DNA from: JBNNGK01 sp050268245
Lineage (GTDB): Bacteria; Pseudomonadota; Gammaproteobacteria; Enterobacterales; Enterobacteriaceae
NCBI RefSeq assembly: GCF_050268245.1
Contig: NZ_JBNNGK010000002.1
Location: 248,001-312,000, forward strand
DNA: 64,000 bases
Direction: 5' to 3'
The translations under genes were made by a program, and so were the position numbers. Of the stretch, positions 1 to 10,383 are shown piece after piece. The notes under the pieces are model-generated. The model did no database searches. It had not been told where the DNA came from and saw nothing but the letters and a program-made list of their open reading frames with translations. How positions within the stretch are numbered: the stretch's first letter is position 1; each line of letters begins with the position of its first letter.

Positions 1-606
1 GGTGATCGCGCCCGGAATGATGAAGTGTTGGCTGATAGCTGCCGGATTGAACCAGTAGCGTAGTTGTAGCTCAATTAACGCTTTATCTTCGCGGCCAAGA
101 TCGCCAGCGCGCTGCTGTTGCCAGAGTTGCCAAACCCCTTGAGTATAACCTTGCACAAAGTTGGCGGTGTTGGGCTCACTGCCGTCAGTGATGATTTGGA
201 TCGGTGCCTGATCGAATGGGCGCGCCATATGTTGTGCAAAATCAACCGGGATCACTACCAAACCGCGTATTTCACCCGCCTGCATTTTCTGGATTAACGC
301 CGGACGGTTGTCGCTGATGGTCGGCGTGATATACGGCGAACCGGCGAAGGCATTGACCAGATCGCGCGCATCTTCGCTTTGCTGCTCGACGAGGATCCCC
401 AAGCGCAGTTTGCTGGAGTCCAGATTGATACCGTAACCAAAGATGAATAACAGCATTAACGGGATCAAAAAGGCGATGAGCCAACTACTCGGATCGCGCA
501 CTATTTGCCGCGTTTCTTTCAAGCATAATGCGCGCAAACGTCGCCAGGAAAAGCGGCTGTTATCAACGAGGCCGGGAATATCGTCCACAGTTGCTTTTTC
601 GTTCAC
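1..606 (-). CDS. ybhS: YbhS, ABC-2 type efflux permease (partial, 3' end outside window)
   Basis: Inner-membrane permease of the YbhFSR exporter. The visible 202 codons give a cytoplasmic N-terminus (LKETRQIVRDPSSWLIAF), a first membrane helix (IPLMLLFIFGYGINLD) and the start of the large periplasmic domain typical of ABC-2 permeases. The frame starts with GTG at 606, overlaps the ybhF stop as GTGA and has a GGAGG-type ribosome site, so translation is coupled to the ATPase. The gene runs off the left edge; YbhR would be expected beyond it. Identity rests on sequence resemblance and on the cecR-ybhG-ybhF-ybhS order known from E. coli. Confidence 0.9.
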   Translation of the reverse strand, partial: MNEKATVDDIPGLVDNSRFSWRRLRALCLKETRQIVRDPSSWLIAFLIPLMLLFIFGYGINLDSSKLRLGILVEQQSEDARDLVNAFAGSPYITPTISDNRPALIQKMQAGEIRGLVVIPVDFAQHMARPFDQAPIQIITDGSEPNTANFVQGYTQGVWQLWQQQRAGDLGREDKALIELQLRYWFNPAAISQHFIIPGAIT

Positions 607-2351
607 GGTTGCTCCTCCCGATCGTAACCTTGCACCAGTTCGATAAACGCGTGTTCCATGGACGGGTTCGGGTGGGTCTCGTTGGCGACCAGTTGCTTAA
701 GATCGTCCGGTGTACCGGCGGCAATAATCTTGCCGCGATACACCAGCCCGATGCGATCGCAATATTCTGCTTCGTCCATAAAATGGGTGGTGACCATGAC
801 CGTGACACCTTTATCGACCATGCCGTTGATATGCAGCCAGAACTCGCGCCGCGTTAGCGGATCGACACCTGAGGTAGGTTCATCAAGAAACAGGATATCC
901 GGTTCATGCATCAGCGCACAGGCCAACGCTAAACGCTGCTTAAAACCGAGCGGCAATGAGTCTGTGGTTTGGTTGAGGAGTGGGGAAAAATTGAACGCAG
1001 CGGACATATCGTTGATCTTTTTACGCTGCTGATTGCCGCGAAGCCCATAGACGCCAGAGAAAAACTTCAGGTTTTGCGCCACCGTCAGGTTGCCGTACAG
1101 GGAGAATTTCTGCGCCATATATCCTAAGTGCTGGCGCGCTTTACCCGAACTGGTTTTCAGATCCATATCAAGCACTAACGCCTTGCCGCTGCTGGGAACC
1201 AGTAGGCCACACATCATCTTGAATGTCGTGGATTTACCGGCACCGTTTGGGCCCAGCAAACCGAAAATCTCGCCGCGCTGAATTTTAAAATCGACATGAT
1301 CGGTGGCGGCAAAATCGCCGAATTTTTTCGTTAAGTCTTGTGCTTCAATCACCGTTTCCGTGCTGTCACCTTCAACAGTGGGCATAATCTCTGCGAGCGC
1401 CGATTTACTGTTTGGCCCGCCGCCCAGCAGATCGATAAACGCATCTTCAAAGCGCGGCTCTGCCTCGGTCAGTTCAGCATCAGATAAATGCAGGTCGGTC
1501 AGCACCTGATGGTGATCGGCATCAGGTTTTAGGATCAGGCGTAAGTATTTGCCTTGGATCACGCCGTCGGTCACTGATGGTAAACAGATTGCGTGTTGTA
1601 GCAAAGCGCGGTGAGTCCCCGCGGGGGCATCAATTAAAATGGTGCGTCCGGCCATGCGCTGCGTCAGCGCTTTGGGCGCACCGCTAAACAACAACTCACC
1701 TTCATTCATTAGCAGGACTTCACGACACTGCTCGGCTTCATCAAGATAAGAGGTGCTCCACAGAATCAGCATGCCGTCGTTAGCCAACTCATGCACCATG
1801 TGCCACAGCTCGCGGCGTGAGATGGGATCCACACCGACGCCAGGTTCATCTAACAACAGAACTTGCGGTTGCCCAATCAGCGTACAGGCTAGCCCAAGCT
1901 TTTGCTTCATACCGCCGGAAAGCTTACCGGCTAAACGTTCGGTAAAGCGGGTGAGGTCGGTAAATTGCAGCAGGCGTTCGAAAGTTTCTCTGCGCTGTTC
2001 GCCCGTAACACCGCGTAGATCGGCATAAAGCGTGAGATTCTCTATTACGGACAGATCTTCATACAGGCCAAACTTTTGCGGCATATAGCCGAGAATGGCA
2101 TGCAATTGGCGATCTTGCGTGATGGGATCTAGCCCGGCCACGCGTAAGCGGCCACTGCTGGCTTTCAACAGACCCGCCAACATGCGTAACAGGGTGGTTT
2201 TCCCTGCGCCATCCGGCCCCACTAATCCGATCACTGCCCCGCTGTGTAAGCGCGTAGTCAGGCTGGCGACCGCTGGTTTGGCAAGCTGAGGAAAACGTTT
2301 TTCCACGGCTTCCAGCTCAATGGTATGTACCTGCTGCTGTTCCATCACCAT
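603..2351 (-). CDS. ybhF: YbhF, tandem-domain ABC transporter ATPase
   Basis: ATP-hydrolysing subunit of the YbhFSR multidrug exporter, 582 residues. Two nucleotide-binding domains are fused head to tail: domain 1 has Walker A GPDGAGKTT near residue 45, signature LSGGMKQ and Walker B LLLDEP; domain 2 has Walker A GPNGAGKST near residue 350 and Walker B ILFLDEP, but its signature is the variant LPLGFKQ instead of LSGGQ, so the two ATP sites are probably not equivalent. It lies 17 bp after ybhG and overlaps ybhS by 4 bp, so it is one operon controlled by cecR. Length and domain order match the E. coli protein. Confidence 0.95.
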   Translation of the reverse strand: MVMEQQQVHTIELEAVEKRFPQLAKPAVASLTTRLHSGAVIGLVGPDGAGKTTLLRMLAGLLKASSGRLRVAGLDPITQDRQLHAILGYMPQKFGLYEDLSVIENLTLYADLRGVTGEQRRETFERLLQFTDLTRFTERLAGKLSGGMKQKLGLACTLIGQPQVLLLDEPGVGVDPISRRELWHMVHELANDGMLILWSTSYLDEAEQCREVLLMNEGELLFSGAPKALTQRMAGRTILIDAPAGTHRALLQHAICLPSVTDGVIQGKYLRLILKPDADHHQVLTDLHLSDAELTEAEPRFEDAFIDLLGGGPNSKSALAEIMPTVEGDSTETVIEAQDLTKKFGDFAATDHVDFKIQRGEIFGLLGPNGAGKSTTFKMMCGLLVPSSGKALVLDMDLKTSSGKARQHLGYMAQKFSLYGNLTVAQNLKFFSGVYGLRGNQQRKKINDMSAAFNFSPLLNQTTDSLPLGFKQRLALACALMHEPDILFLDEPTSGVDPLTRREFWLHINGMVDKGVTVMVTTHFMDEAEYCDRIGLVYRGKIIAAGTPDDLKQLVANETHPNPSMEHAFIELVQGYDREEQP

Positions 2352-2368
2352 CCCTTAACGGTTATTGC

Positions 2369-3364
2369 CTAGTAAGATGGGCTGTGGGCGAATTGGAGCG
2401 TCACCGGCATCCCCTGACGCAGCATATCGTCAGCATCAGAGACAATCACCCGCAGCCGGTACACTAGATCGGTACGCAAATCGGTCGTTTCGACGCTCTT
2501 AGGCGTAAACTCAGCCGTTGGCGAGATAAAGCCGATTTTGCCGTGATACGGTTTGCCGGGCCGGCTATCGGTATAAATTTCCAGTTCGGTGCCGGGGGCT
2601 GCCTGACCGAGATTGGCTTCACTCACGTAAGCACGTACCCAGACCGGTTTAGTCAGCGATAGCGTAAACACGGTGCTGCTGGCGTTGAGCATGGTACCCG
2701 GTTCAATCGCGCGGGTGAGCACAGAGCCTGCTGAGGGGGCAATCAAGAAGGTATCTTTTACATCCAACTCGGCTTGCGCCAATGCGGCCTCGGCTAACGT
2801 CAAATTAGCCTCAGCCTGGGCGATCTCTTGTGGCCGGTTGCCGCTCAGGAACTGCGACAACTTGTCTTTTGCCGCTTGCAAGCTGGCCTGTGCCTGATTG
2901 CGCGCGGTGCGCGCGTCTTCCAGCGCATTGGCGGAGGTGGCGCTTTTTGCCCACAATCCTTGCTGGCGCTGTAGGAAGCTGTTGGCATAGTTGAAGGCCG
3001 ATAATTTCTGCGCGACTTCAGAACGCACTTGAGCTATCTCTTCGGCGCGATAACCGGCTTTTAACAATGCGAGCTTGGCCTGCGCGTTGCTGACGTTGGC
3101 TTCGGCCTGTTGCAGAGCGTTGAGATAAGGAGCGTCATCCAGTCTGCCAAGCTGTTGCCCGGTTTGTACCGTATCGCCTTCATCAACCATCAATTCGGCC
3201 AGCCGCCCACTTACGCGAAAGCCTAGGTTGACGGTGCGGATGTCAACATTACCATACAGCGTGAGCGGTTTAGCCTGCTGTTGCTGGTAATACCCGAGCC
3301 CAGTGGCGATAGCGGCAATCATCACGATGATTGCCACGATAAAGATCACTCTTGTTTTATTCAT
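2369..3364 (-). CDS. ybhG: YbhG, HlyD-type membrane fusion protein
   Basis: Periplasmic adaptor that would link the YbhFSR pump to an outer-membrane channel; 331 residues. An N-terminal signal anchor (VIFIVAIIVMIAAIATGLGYY) is followed by a biotinyl-lipoyl half-motif (VSGRLAELMVDEGDTVQTGQ), a long alanine/glutamine-rich coiled-coil hairpin (about residues 80-200), the second lipoyl half (APSAGSVLTRAIEPGTML) and a beta-barrel domain. This is the standard HlyD/AcrA adaptor layout. It is the first structural gene after cecR, 18 bp downstream. Confidence 0.93.
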   Translation of the reverse strand: MNKTRVIFIVAIIVMIAAIATGLGYYQQQQAKPLTLYGNVDIRTVNLGFRVSGRLAELMVDEGDTVQTGQQLGRLDDAPYLNALQQAEANVSNAQAKLALLKAGYRAEEIAQVRSEVAQKLSAFNYANSFLQRQQGLWAKSATSANALEDARTARNQAQASLQAAKDKLSQFLSGNRPQEIAQAEANLTLAEAALAQAELDVKDTFLIAPSAGSVLTRAIEPGTMLNASSTVFTLSLTKPVWVRAYVSEANLGQAAPGTELEIYTDSRPGKPYHGKIGFISPTAEFTPKSVETTDLRTDLVYRLRVIVSDADDMLRQGMPVTLQFAHSPSY

Positions 3365-3382
3365 AACACTCCCTGCCAGAGT

Positions 3383-4081
3383 TTATGCGCCATAGCGTTG
3401 GCGCAGCCCAGTCACCACGAGATCGATATGTTCAGCGAGTACCGCACTAATTTGCGCTGCCTCATCCGCGCCAATCTGTTGCCAACCGGCCTGACGGCGG
3501 ATCGTCTCGCGCGCGACGCGAAACGAGAGCACTTCGCCGAGCAATGCGTGGGTATGCAGTACCACCTTGGGCGATTGTTCATCAATGCCGGTATAGGCCG
3601 CGAGTAACCGGCACACTGTGCTATGCAACGGCGCAATGACTTGCTGGTGGATCAACGGGTAGGCGTCGGTGGGCGAAAGCTGTTCGCGAGACATGATTTT
3701 ACTGAGGTTAAGCGTGTGTGGTTGAGTCATCAACTCGCTGAAAGCGAGTAAGCCACGTTTAAGATAGCTAAGGTATTGTGCCGGTGTTCGTTCAGCCGCA
3801 GGGCGCAACCAAAAACCGTTGATCTCTTCGGCTAATGGACGAAAAGCCTGCTGAATAAAATCGGCGATCCACTGGGCAACCGCTAAATACAGCCCCTCTT
3901 TCGAGTTGAAGTAATAGGTAATGGCGGCGATATTCTGCCCGGCGCGTCGAGCGATGGTGCGTGTTGTCGCCCCTTGAATACCGTATTCACCAAACACTTC
4001 GATGGCAGCGGCAATTAACTGCTGACGCGCTTGTTCGCCACGGGCCCGGCTGGCTGGCAGCGCATTTTCTGAATGAGGCAT
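3383..4081 (-). CDS. cecR: CecR, TetR-family regulator of the ybh efflux operon
   Basis: DNA-binding repressor, 232 residues (E. coli CecR/YbiH family). The N-terminal TetR helix-turn-helix is at about residues 18-65 (IARRAGQNIAAITYYFNSKEGLY); the C-terminal ligand domain is all-helical. First gene of cecR-ybhGFS. A palindrome just upstream of the start (4100-4119) is a plausible autoregulatory operator. In E. coli, CecR also controls rhlE, and here rhlE is the divergent neighbour, so the shared intergenic region would let one repressor serve both directions. Confidence 0.92.
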   Translation of the reverse strand: MPHSENALPASRARGEQARQQLIAAAIEVFGEYGIQGATTRTIARRAGQNIAAITYYFNSKEGLYLAVAQWIADFIQQAFRPLAEEINGFWLRPAAERTPAQYLSYLKRGLLAFSELMTQPHTLNLSKIMSREQLSPTDAYPLIHQQVIAPLHSTVCRLLAAYTGIDEQSPKVVLHTHALLGEVLSFRVARETIRRQAGWQQIGADEAAQISAVLAEHIDLVVTGLRQRYGA

Positions 4082-4099
4082 AAGCGATCGCCTAGAAAG

Positions 4100-4119
4100 T
4101 TAATCAATCGTATGATTAA
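4100..4119. promoter_or_regulatory. Inverted repeat, candidate CecR operator
   Basis: TTAATCA - 6 bp - TGATTAA, a perfect 7-bp inverted repeat 19 bp upstream of cecR in the 304-bp region shared with divergent rhlE. Size and symmetry fit a TetR-dimer operator; assignment to CecR is inferred from position. Nothing else was recognised in 4120-4385 apart from the rhlE ribosome site. Confidence 0.6.
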
Positions 4120-4385
4120 TTTTAGACCTAATAGGTTAGAAAGCAAACTCAATTACCTTACTTCTTGTTGGGTGATATCTTTGGCGATGCGGGCTTCACG
4201 GCATAATGTGCTATCAAGCGCTAAAATTGCCTTTTCTTGTGCGACATCTGTTACAATCGGCCGCTTGGTGCACTGCAGTTTGTGCCAATCCCTCGTGGCC
4301 ATGCTTAATGTCCCGTCTGATCATCCTCCCGGAAACTGCACCGAACTCTGTTTAGGTTAGGGGGGATCTGGAGTTTTTCTCTACT

Positions 4386-5756
<1,371 letters not shown>

Positions 5757-5775
5757 GCGCAGCGAGTGAAAGAGC

Positions 5776-5803
5776 AAACCGCCGTTTATCGGCGGTTTTT
5801 TTT
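5776..5803 (+). terminator. Rho-independent terminator of rhlE
   Basis: Stem AAACCGCC / GGCGGTTT with a 7-nt loop, followed by a run of T. It lies 20 bp after the rhlE stop codon. Confidence 0.9.
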
Positions 5804-5876
5804 CGCCGGGATGCGCTTGTCTGCAAGCGCTGTTCCCCCGTATTATTGCGCGTCTTAATTAGCTGGAGTGGTGCTC

Positions 5877-6809
5877 ATGCGCGTGTTATTGGCGCCGATG
5901 GAAGGGGTGCTCGATTCTTTGGTGCGCGAGTTGCTCACCGAAGTGAACGATTATGATCTTTGTATCACCGAGTTTCTGCGAGTGGTGGATCAACTGCTAC
6001 CGGTGAAGTCTTTCTATCGCCTGTGCCCTGAGCTGCATCACGCTAGCCGCACGCCGTCTGGCACTTTAGTGCGTGTCCAATTGCTCGGCCAACACCCGCA
6101 ATGGCTGGCGGAAAATGCCGCTCGTGCCGTGGAATTGGGCTCTTACGGGGTGGATCTGAATTGCGGCTGCCCATCGAAAACGGTTAACGGCAGCGGTGGC
6201 GGCGCTACGTTGTTGAAAGATCCTGAGCTGATTTATCAGGGTGCTAAAGCGATGCGCGCCGCCGTGCCTGCTGAATTGCCGGTAACGGTAAAAGTGCGTT
6301 TGGGTTGGGACTCATTGCAACACAGTATTGAGATTGCAGATGCGGTGGCGCAGGCAGGGGCGACCGAACTGGCGGTGCATGGGCGAACCAAAGAGGACGG
6401 ATATAAGGCCGATCGTATCAATTGGGCGGCGATCGGCGAGATCCGCCAGCGGCTAGCGATCCCGGTGATTGCTAATGGGGAGATCTGGGATTACGCCAAT
6501 GCGCAACAGTGCATGCAAACCACCGGTTGCGATGCCGTGATGCTAGGACGGGGAGCGCTCAATATCCCGAACCTTAGCCGAGTTATCAAATACAATGAGC
6601 CACGTATGCCGTGGCCAGACGTCGTGAAATTACTGCAAAAGTATGTTCAGCTAGAAAAGCTAGGTGATACCGGCTTGTATCACGTGGCGCGTATCAAGCA
6701 GTGGCTCGGCTATTTGCGCAAAGAGTACGCAGAAGCCAGCGTGCTGTTTGCCGAAATCCGTGCGATGAAAACCTCTGCGGATATTGCCCGGGCAATCACA
6801 GCACAATAG
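5877..6809 (+). CDS. dusC: DusC, tRNA-dihydrouridine(16) synthase
   Basis: Flavin enzyme that reduces U16 of tRNA, 310 residues. The FMN-binding TIM barrel begins MRVLLAPMEGV; the catalytic cysteine lies in LNCGCPSKTVNGSGGG; HGRTKEDGY and NGEIWD are the usual tRNA/FMN loops. I place the start at ATG 5877, 8 nt after CTGGAG and at the E. coli N-terminus, rather than at GTG 5868, which overlaps the ribosome site. Its 3' end overlaps the convergent nat gene by 14 bp. Confidence 0.95.
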   Translation: MRVLLAPMEGVLDSLVRELLTEVNDYDLCITEFLRVVDQLLPVKSFYRLCPELHHASRTPSGTLVRVQLLGQHPQWLAENAARAVELGSYGVDLNCGCPSKTVNGSGGGATLLKDPELIYQGAKAMRAAVPAELPVTVKVRLGWDSLQHSIEIADAVAQAGATELAVHGRTKEDGYKADRINWAAIGEIRQRLAIPVIANGEIWDYANAQQCMQTTGCDAVMLGRGALNIPNLSRVIKYNEPRMPWPDVVKLLQKYVQLEKLGDTGLYHVARIKQWLGYLRKEYAEASVLFAEIRAMKTSADIARAITAQ

Positions 6810-7551
6810 CAAAATACTGCCGTAGTGCTTCTCGCCGCTGTTGTTCAGATTGTAAGGTTGTCTCTGTGCGCTGGTGATCGGCAGTGACGATCAGTTTATG
6901 GTCACTCAGGGTCACACGGCCATTTTCGGTCGGGCGTGAACACAGCTGTTTTTGAGTGAAGGGCGATTCTGGCGAGCTGCTGTGATAACGGCACATCGCG
7001 GCAAAATCGCTGTACGCGCGCGGCTGTAATGTAAAGCGGTACAGCGTTTTGGCGTGCGAGTGGCGATCGCCATGGCGACGCGCCAGATAATAATATTCCC
7101 CTTGGTGTTCCAAATGAAAGGTGCCGCTGGCTTGTGGTTGCTGTTGTGTCGTGTTGAGGGTTAATGGTGTAAGAAACGAGTCGCCGAAGCCAACATCGAC
7201 TAAATAGGGGTGATCCAGCGTGACGATCAACGCCAGATGATCAAAGGGCGGGCCAAAGTTGCCCTGTGGGTCACGGACTTCGCCGGAGATGGCTACCACG
7301 TCAAATCCGATCTGCTGCAATAAACAGCCAAATATCTGGTTCAATTCGTAACAAAAGCCGCCTCGGTTATGTTCGACGATCTTGTCGAACAGCGCCTGTT
7401 CCGCCAAATTAATGCCCTGATGATAAATAATACTGAGGTTTTCAAACGGCACCGTCAGCATATGGCGATGGTGTAACCGTTGCAGCGTAGCCAAATTAAC
7501 GCTTGGCGTGCCGTTAAAGCCGATGTGTTGCAGATAGCGAGAAATATCCAC
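6796..7551 (-). CDS. nat: Arylamine N-acetyltransferase (NAT family)
   Basis: Cytosolic enzyme transferring acetyl from acetyl-CoA to arylamines or N-hydroxyarylamines. The cysteine-protease-like triad is visible: Cys in RGGFCYELN, His in FDHLALIV and Asp in YLVDVGFGDS. The start is uncertain: GTG at 7551 (VDISRYLQHIGF) gives 251 residues and a family-like N-terminus, while TTG at 7581 would add ten residues. It overlaps the 3' end of convergent dusC. Upstream are a TGCTG repeat and a GC hairpin. Confidence 0.85.
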   Translation of the reverse strand: MDISRYLQHIGFNGTPSVNLATLQRLHHRHMLTVPFENLSIIYHQGINLAEQALFDKIVEHNRGGFCYELNQIFGCLLQQIGFDVVAISGEVRDPQGNFGPPFDHLALIVTLDHPYLVDVGFGDSFLTPLTLNTTQQQPQASGTFHLEHQGEYYYLARRHGDRHSHAKTLYRFTLQPRAYSDFAAMCRYHSSSPESPFTQKQLCSRPTENGRVTLSDHKLIVTADHQRTETTLQSEQQRREALRQYFAIVL

Positions 7552-7620
7552 GGGCGATCTCAGTAAGCAAGCCAATAGCAATAAAATAGTGGCTTTTACG
7601 CGATCTCAGGATTCAAAATG

Positions 7621-7645
7621 TGCTGTGCTGTGCTGTGCTGTGCTG
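7621..7645. repeat. Pentanucleotide microsatellite (TGCTG)x5
   Basis: Five perfect copies of TGCTG lie between nat and ansP, about 70 bp upstream of the likely nat start. Short repeats of this kind can change copy number by slippage; an effect on nat expression is speculative. Confidence 0.85.
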
Positions 7646-7657
7646 AAGGCGGGGCGA

Positions 7658-7682
7658 GCCGGGATGCGCTACGCACCCCGGC
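7658..7682. terminator. GC-rich hairpin downstream of ansP
   Basis: GCCGGG-A-TGCG-CTA-CGCA-C-CCCGGC is a near-perfect stem 10 bp beyond the ansP stop (ansP is on the minus strand). It lacks a strong U-run, so it may be a weak terminator, an mRNA-stabilising hairpin or a REP-like palindrome. Confidence 0.5.
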
Positions 7683-7691
7683 GGTGATGGC

Positions 7692-9161
7692 TTAGGAGAC
7701 GTATTTTTCTTCTTGCGTTTGTTGCTCTCGTTTCACTTCCGCTGCGCGTTTACGTAGGCCGAACCAACCTAACACCAGTAGCAGCATAAGTACGGGAATC
7801 GTTGCGACTGTCCAGGTGCCATTTGGATAATCGAACGCCATCATCAGCACTACGACTAACAAGAACAGTAGTGTCAGCCAAGAGGTTACGGGAGCGCCGG
7901 GCATTTTAAAGGAAACTGGTTTGGCCTTACCTTCTTTAATGGCTTTACGCAGCCGCATTTGGCAAACGATGATAAACGCCCAGGAACTGATGATGCCTAA
8001 CGAAGCGATGTTCAGTACGATCTCAAACACCCGTGATGGCACCAGATAGTTCAGTATTACCCCGATAACATAAATACCACAGGTCACCAGAATGCCCGCA
8101 TAAGGCACCTGCTGGCTGCTCATTTTCGCCATAAATTTTGGCGCGGAGCCCCCCATCGACAGTGAGCGTAGGATGCGGCCAGTGGAATACAGGCCCGAGT
8201 TCAGGCTGGACAGGGCGGCGGTTAACACCACGATATTCATCATGGTGCCAATATATGGCACGCCAAGTTTGCTAAAGAACGTGACAAAGGGGCTTTGCCC
8301 GGCCTGATAGGCGTTCCATGGCAGCAGCATGACCAGCAAGACAACCGAGCCCACGTAAAATAGACCAATACGCCAAATCACGCTATTCACCGCTTTAGGC
8401 AGCATGTTTTCCGGATCTTTACACTCGCCGGCCGCGGTGCCGATCAGTTCAATACCGGCAAACGCGAATATCACCCCTTGCACTAACACCAATGCGGGCA
8501 GCAGGCCATGTGGGAACATCCCACCGTTGTCGGTAATCAGATGGAATCCCGTGGTGTTGCCGTCAATCGGGGTACCCATGCCAAGAAATGCCACGCCGAC
8601 CACCAGAAAAAGTGCGATGGCGACCACTTTGATCAGGGCGAACCAGAATTCCATTTCGGCGAACCACTTTACGCCGATCATATTCATGGTGGCGACGATC
8701 CCTAATGCACACAGCGCAAACAGCCATTGGGGTACATCGGCAAAAGTTCCCCAATAATGCATGTACAGCGCTACCGCTGTGATATCAACGATGCCGGTCA
8801 TCGCCCAATTGAGAAAGTACATCCAACCTGCAACGTAAGAGGCTTTTTCGCCGAGGAACTCGCGTGCATAAGACACAAAGCTGCCGCTGGAAGGGCGGTG
8901 CAGCACCAACTCACCCAGCGCCCGCAAAATAAAGAACGAGAAGATACCGCAAACCAGATACACCAATGCTAATGCTGGCCCAGCCATTTCGAGACGCCCG
9001 CCGGTGCCGAGGAACAAACCGGTACCGATCGAGCCGCCAATGGCGATCATTTGTATTTGGCGATTGCCCATACTTTTGTGGTAACCGGATTCGTGTGAGT
9101 CTAACCAACGTCTTCTCGCCGCGTGTTTGTCATGCACCGACTTTGTGTGTGCTTTCATCAT
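7692..9161 (-). CDS. ansP: AnsP, L-asparagine permease
   Basis: Proton-coupled amino-acid importer of the APC superfamily (AAT family), 489 residues with about twelve membrane helices. The family N-terminus RQIQMIAIGGSIGTGLFLG and the GELVLHRPSSGSFVSYAREF loop are present, and the sequence follows E. coli AnsP almost throughout (GWMYFLNWAMTGIVDITAVALYMHYW). Monocistronic, with a long AT-rich upstream region. Confidence 0.93.
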   Translation of the reverse strand: MMKAHTKSVHDKHAARRRWLDSHESGYHKSMGNRQIQMIAIGGSIGTGLFLGTGGRLEMAGPALALVYLVCGIFSFFILRALGELVLHRPSSGSFVSYAREFLGEKASYVAGWMYFLNWAMTGIVDITAVALYMHYWGTFADVPQWLFALCALGIVATMNMIGVKWFAEMEFWFALIKVVAIALFLVVGVAFLGMGTPIDGNTTGFHLITDNGGMFPHGLLPALVLVQGVIFAFAGIELIGTAAGECKDPENMLPKAVNSVIWRIGLFYVGSVVLLVMLLPWNAYQAGQSPFVTFFSKLGVPYIGTMMNIVVLTAALSSLNSGLYSTGRILRSLSMGGSAPKFMAKMSSQQVPYAGILVTCGIYVIGVILNYLVPSRVFEIVLNIASLGIISSWAFIIVCQMRLRKAIKEGKAKPVSFKMPGAPVTSWLTLLFLLVVVLMMAFDYPNGTWTVATIPVLMLLLVLGWFGLRKRAAEVKREQQTQEEKYVS

Positions 9162-9776
9162 CCGTCCTGTTTTTCCTGTCTATCGGAAGGTTGCTTTTTA
9201 TGTAAGCAAACGATTGCGGGTAACAATCGTTATGAGAATGAGGTCATGGCTTCATTCTGCTGTTTATTGTTTATCCATCCGTCATTAAATAACGGCGTGG
9301 CATGCTACCTTTTCTATTAAAATGAGGCAAAAACTCCTAGGTTTAAATCGTTATTAATTGTGTTGGGATCTGATGTGATAAATAAAAATAGAGTTTTATC
9401 AAAACGATAAGAAACAGATCGGAGCTGTGATGATATAAAGAGTATTGTTGGTATTTTTGGCGAAATAATTAGAATTATATGTGGTTTTGTGAGTAATTAA
9501 TGGACGTATATGACTGGTTAAATAAAGATATTTATTATTTAAAGCTGATTTCAATGGCTTGGGCTGGTAAGCAGAAGTATCTGTCGAGTCGATGACATTG
9601 CGTAAGGATTTATGCTAACAGGTCGGATGTCTCTCCTCTACTTAAGTCGTACACGGCGACGGTCATATTATCAACGGGATATTCTCTATCACATCCATTG
9701 ATGTACCTCAGTCTATTTGGCGTTTAACCCTGTTAATCATCCGTTAGGTGAAGGCGTGCTATCGCTGATTAAGGCG
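9162..9776. other. Gene-free AT-rich intergenic region between ansP and the PACE gene
   Basis: About 615 bp of AT-rich sequence with no credible coding frame, RNA gene or repeat. It must hold the ansP promoter (minus strand), but I could not choose a convincing -10/-35 pair. Confidence 0.5.
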
Positions 9777-9810
9777 GGCCGCTACGCAAGCTCGGTTGCC
9801 TGTAGCGGCC
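9777..9810. terminator. Hairpin 3' of the PACE efflux gene
   Basis: GGCCGCTAC / GTAGCGGCC is a 9-bp stem with an inner GCAA/TTGC pairing. It begins 7 bp past the end of the minus-strand PACE gene. No U-run follows, so termination is only likely. Confidence 0.5.
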
Positions 9811-9816
9811 GATGGT

Positions 9817-10254
9817 TTAGGCTGTTTCTTCTGCCGGTAACGCGGAAGTGGGTAAACCAAAAAGTTTGTCGAACGCCCAGTTATATACCAGGGTGTAACA
9901 AGGGATGATCACAATCAGCGCCAGATCTAACAGCAGTGCTTGCCATAATGAAATCCCCATCCACCAAGCTATGAGTGGGATTAAATAGACCACCAACGTC
10001 AATTGAAAACCGATGGCATGCAGAATGCGGCGTTTAACCGTGCGGGTGCGCGAAGTTTGGCGGCTTTCCCAATATTCAAATAAACAGTTGTAGATAAAAT
10101 TCCAACTGACGGCGATGGTGGTGATAATCACCGCCAATGGCCCGGTACTGCTGGGGGCACTGTCGGAAAGCAGCGCTAAGCCAAGCGCTGAGATGGTCAT
10201 CCCGATGATTTCGTAGGCGGTCACATAAACCAGTTTGCGTTTAACACCTTGCAT
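9817..10254 (-). CDS. PACE-family efflux transporter
   Basis: Small inner-membrane multidrug (chlorhexidine/biocide-type) transporter, 145 residues, four membrane helices in two repeated halves: KRKLVYVTAYEIIGM...WNFIYNCLFEYWE and KRRILHAIGFQLTLV...YTLVYNWAFDKLF. The twin W-N-x-x-Y-N / Y-N-W motifs mark the bacterial transmembrane-pair (BTP) domains. ATG 10254 is chosen for its GAGGTAGC ribosome site; an upstream frame would add 11 residues. A LysR gene is divergent, the usual arrangement for PACE genes. Confidence 0.9.
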   Translation of the reverse strand: MQGVKRKLVYVTAYEIIGMTISALGLALLSDSAPSSTGPLAVIITTIAVSWNFIYNCLFEYWESRQTSRTRTVKRRILHAIGFQLTLVVYLIPLIAWWMGISLWQALLLDLALIVIIPCYTLVYNWAFDKLFGLPTSALPAEETA

Positions 10255-10383
10255 GCTACCTCTCTTGTTCGTTTGCTTATCACGCATCGCTGGATGACGC
10301 CCAGCGAATTGGCCGCTAAGATAGCGTCAACTCTATTGATAGAAAAAGTCAGAAGATGTCAGTTTTACTGATAGGTTGATGCG

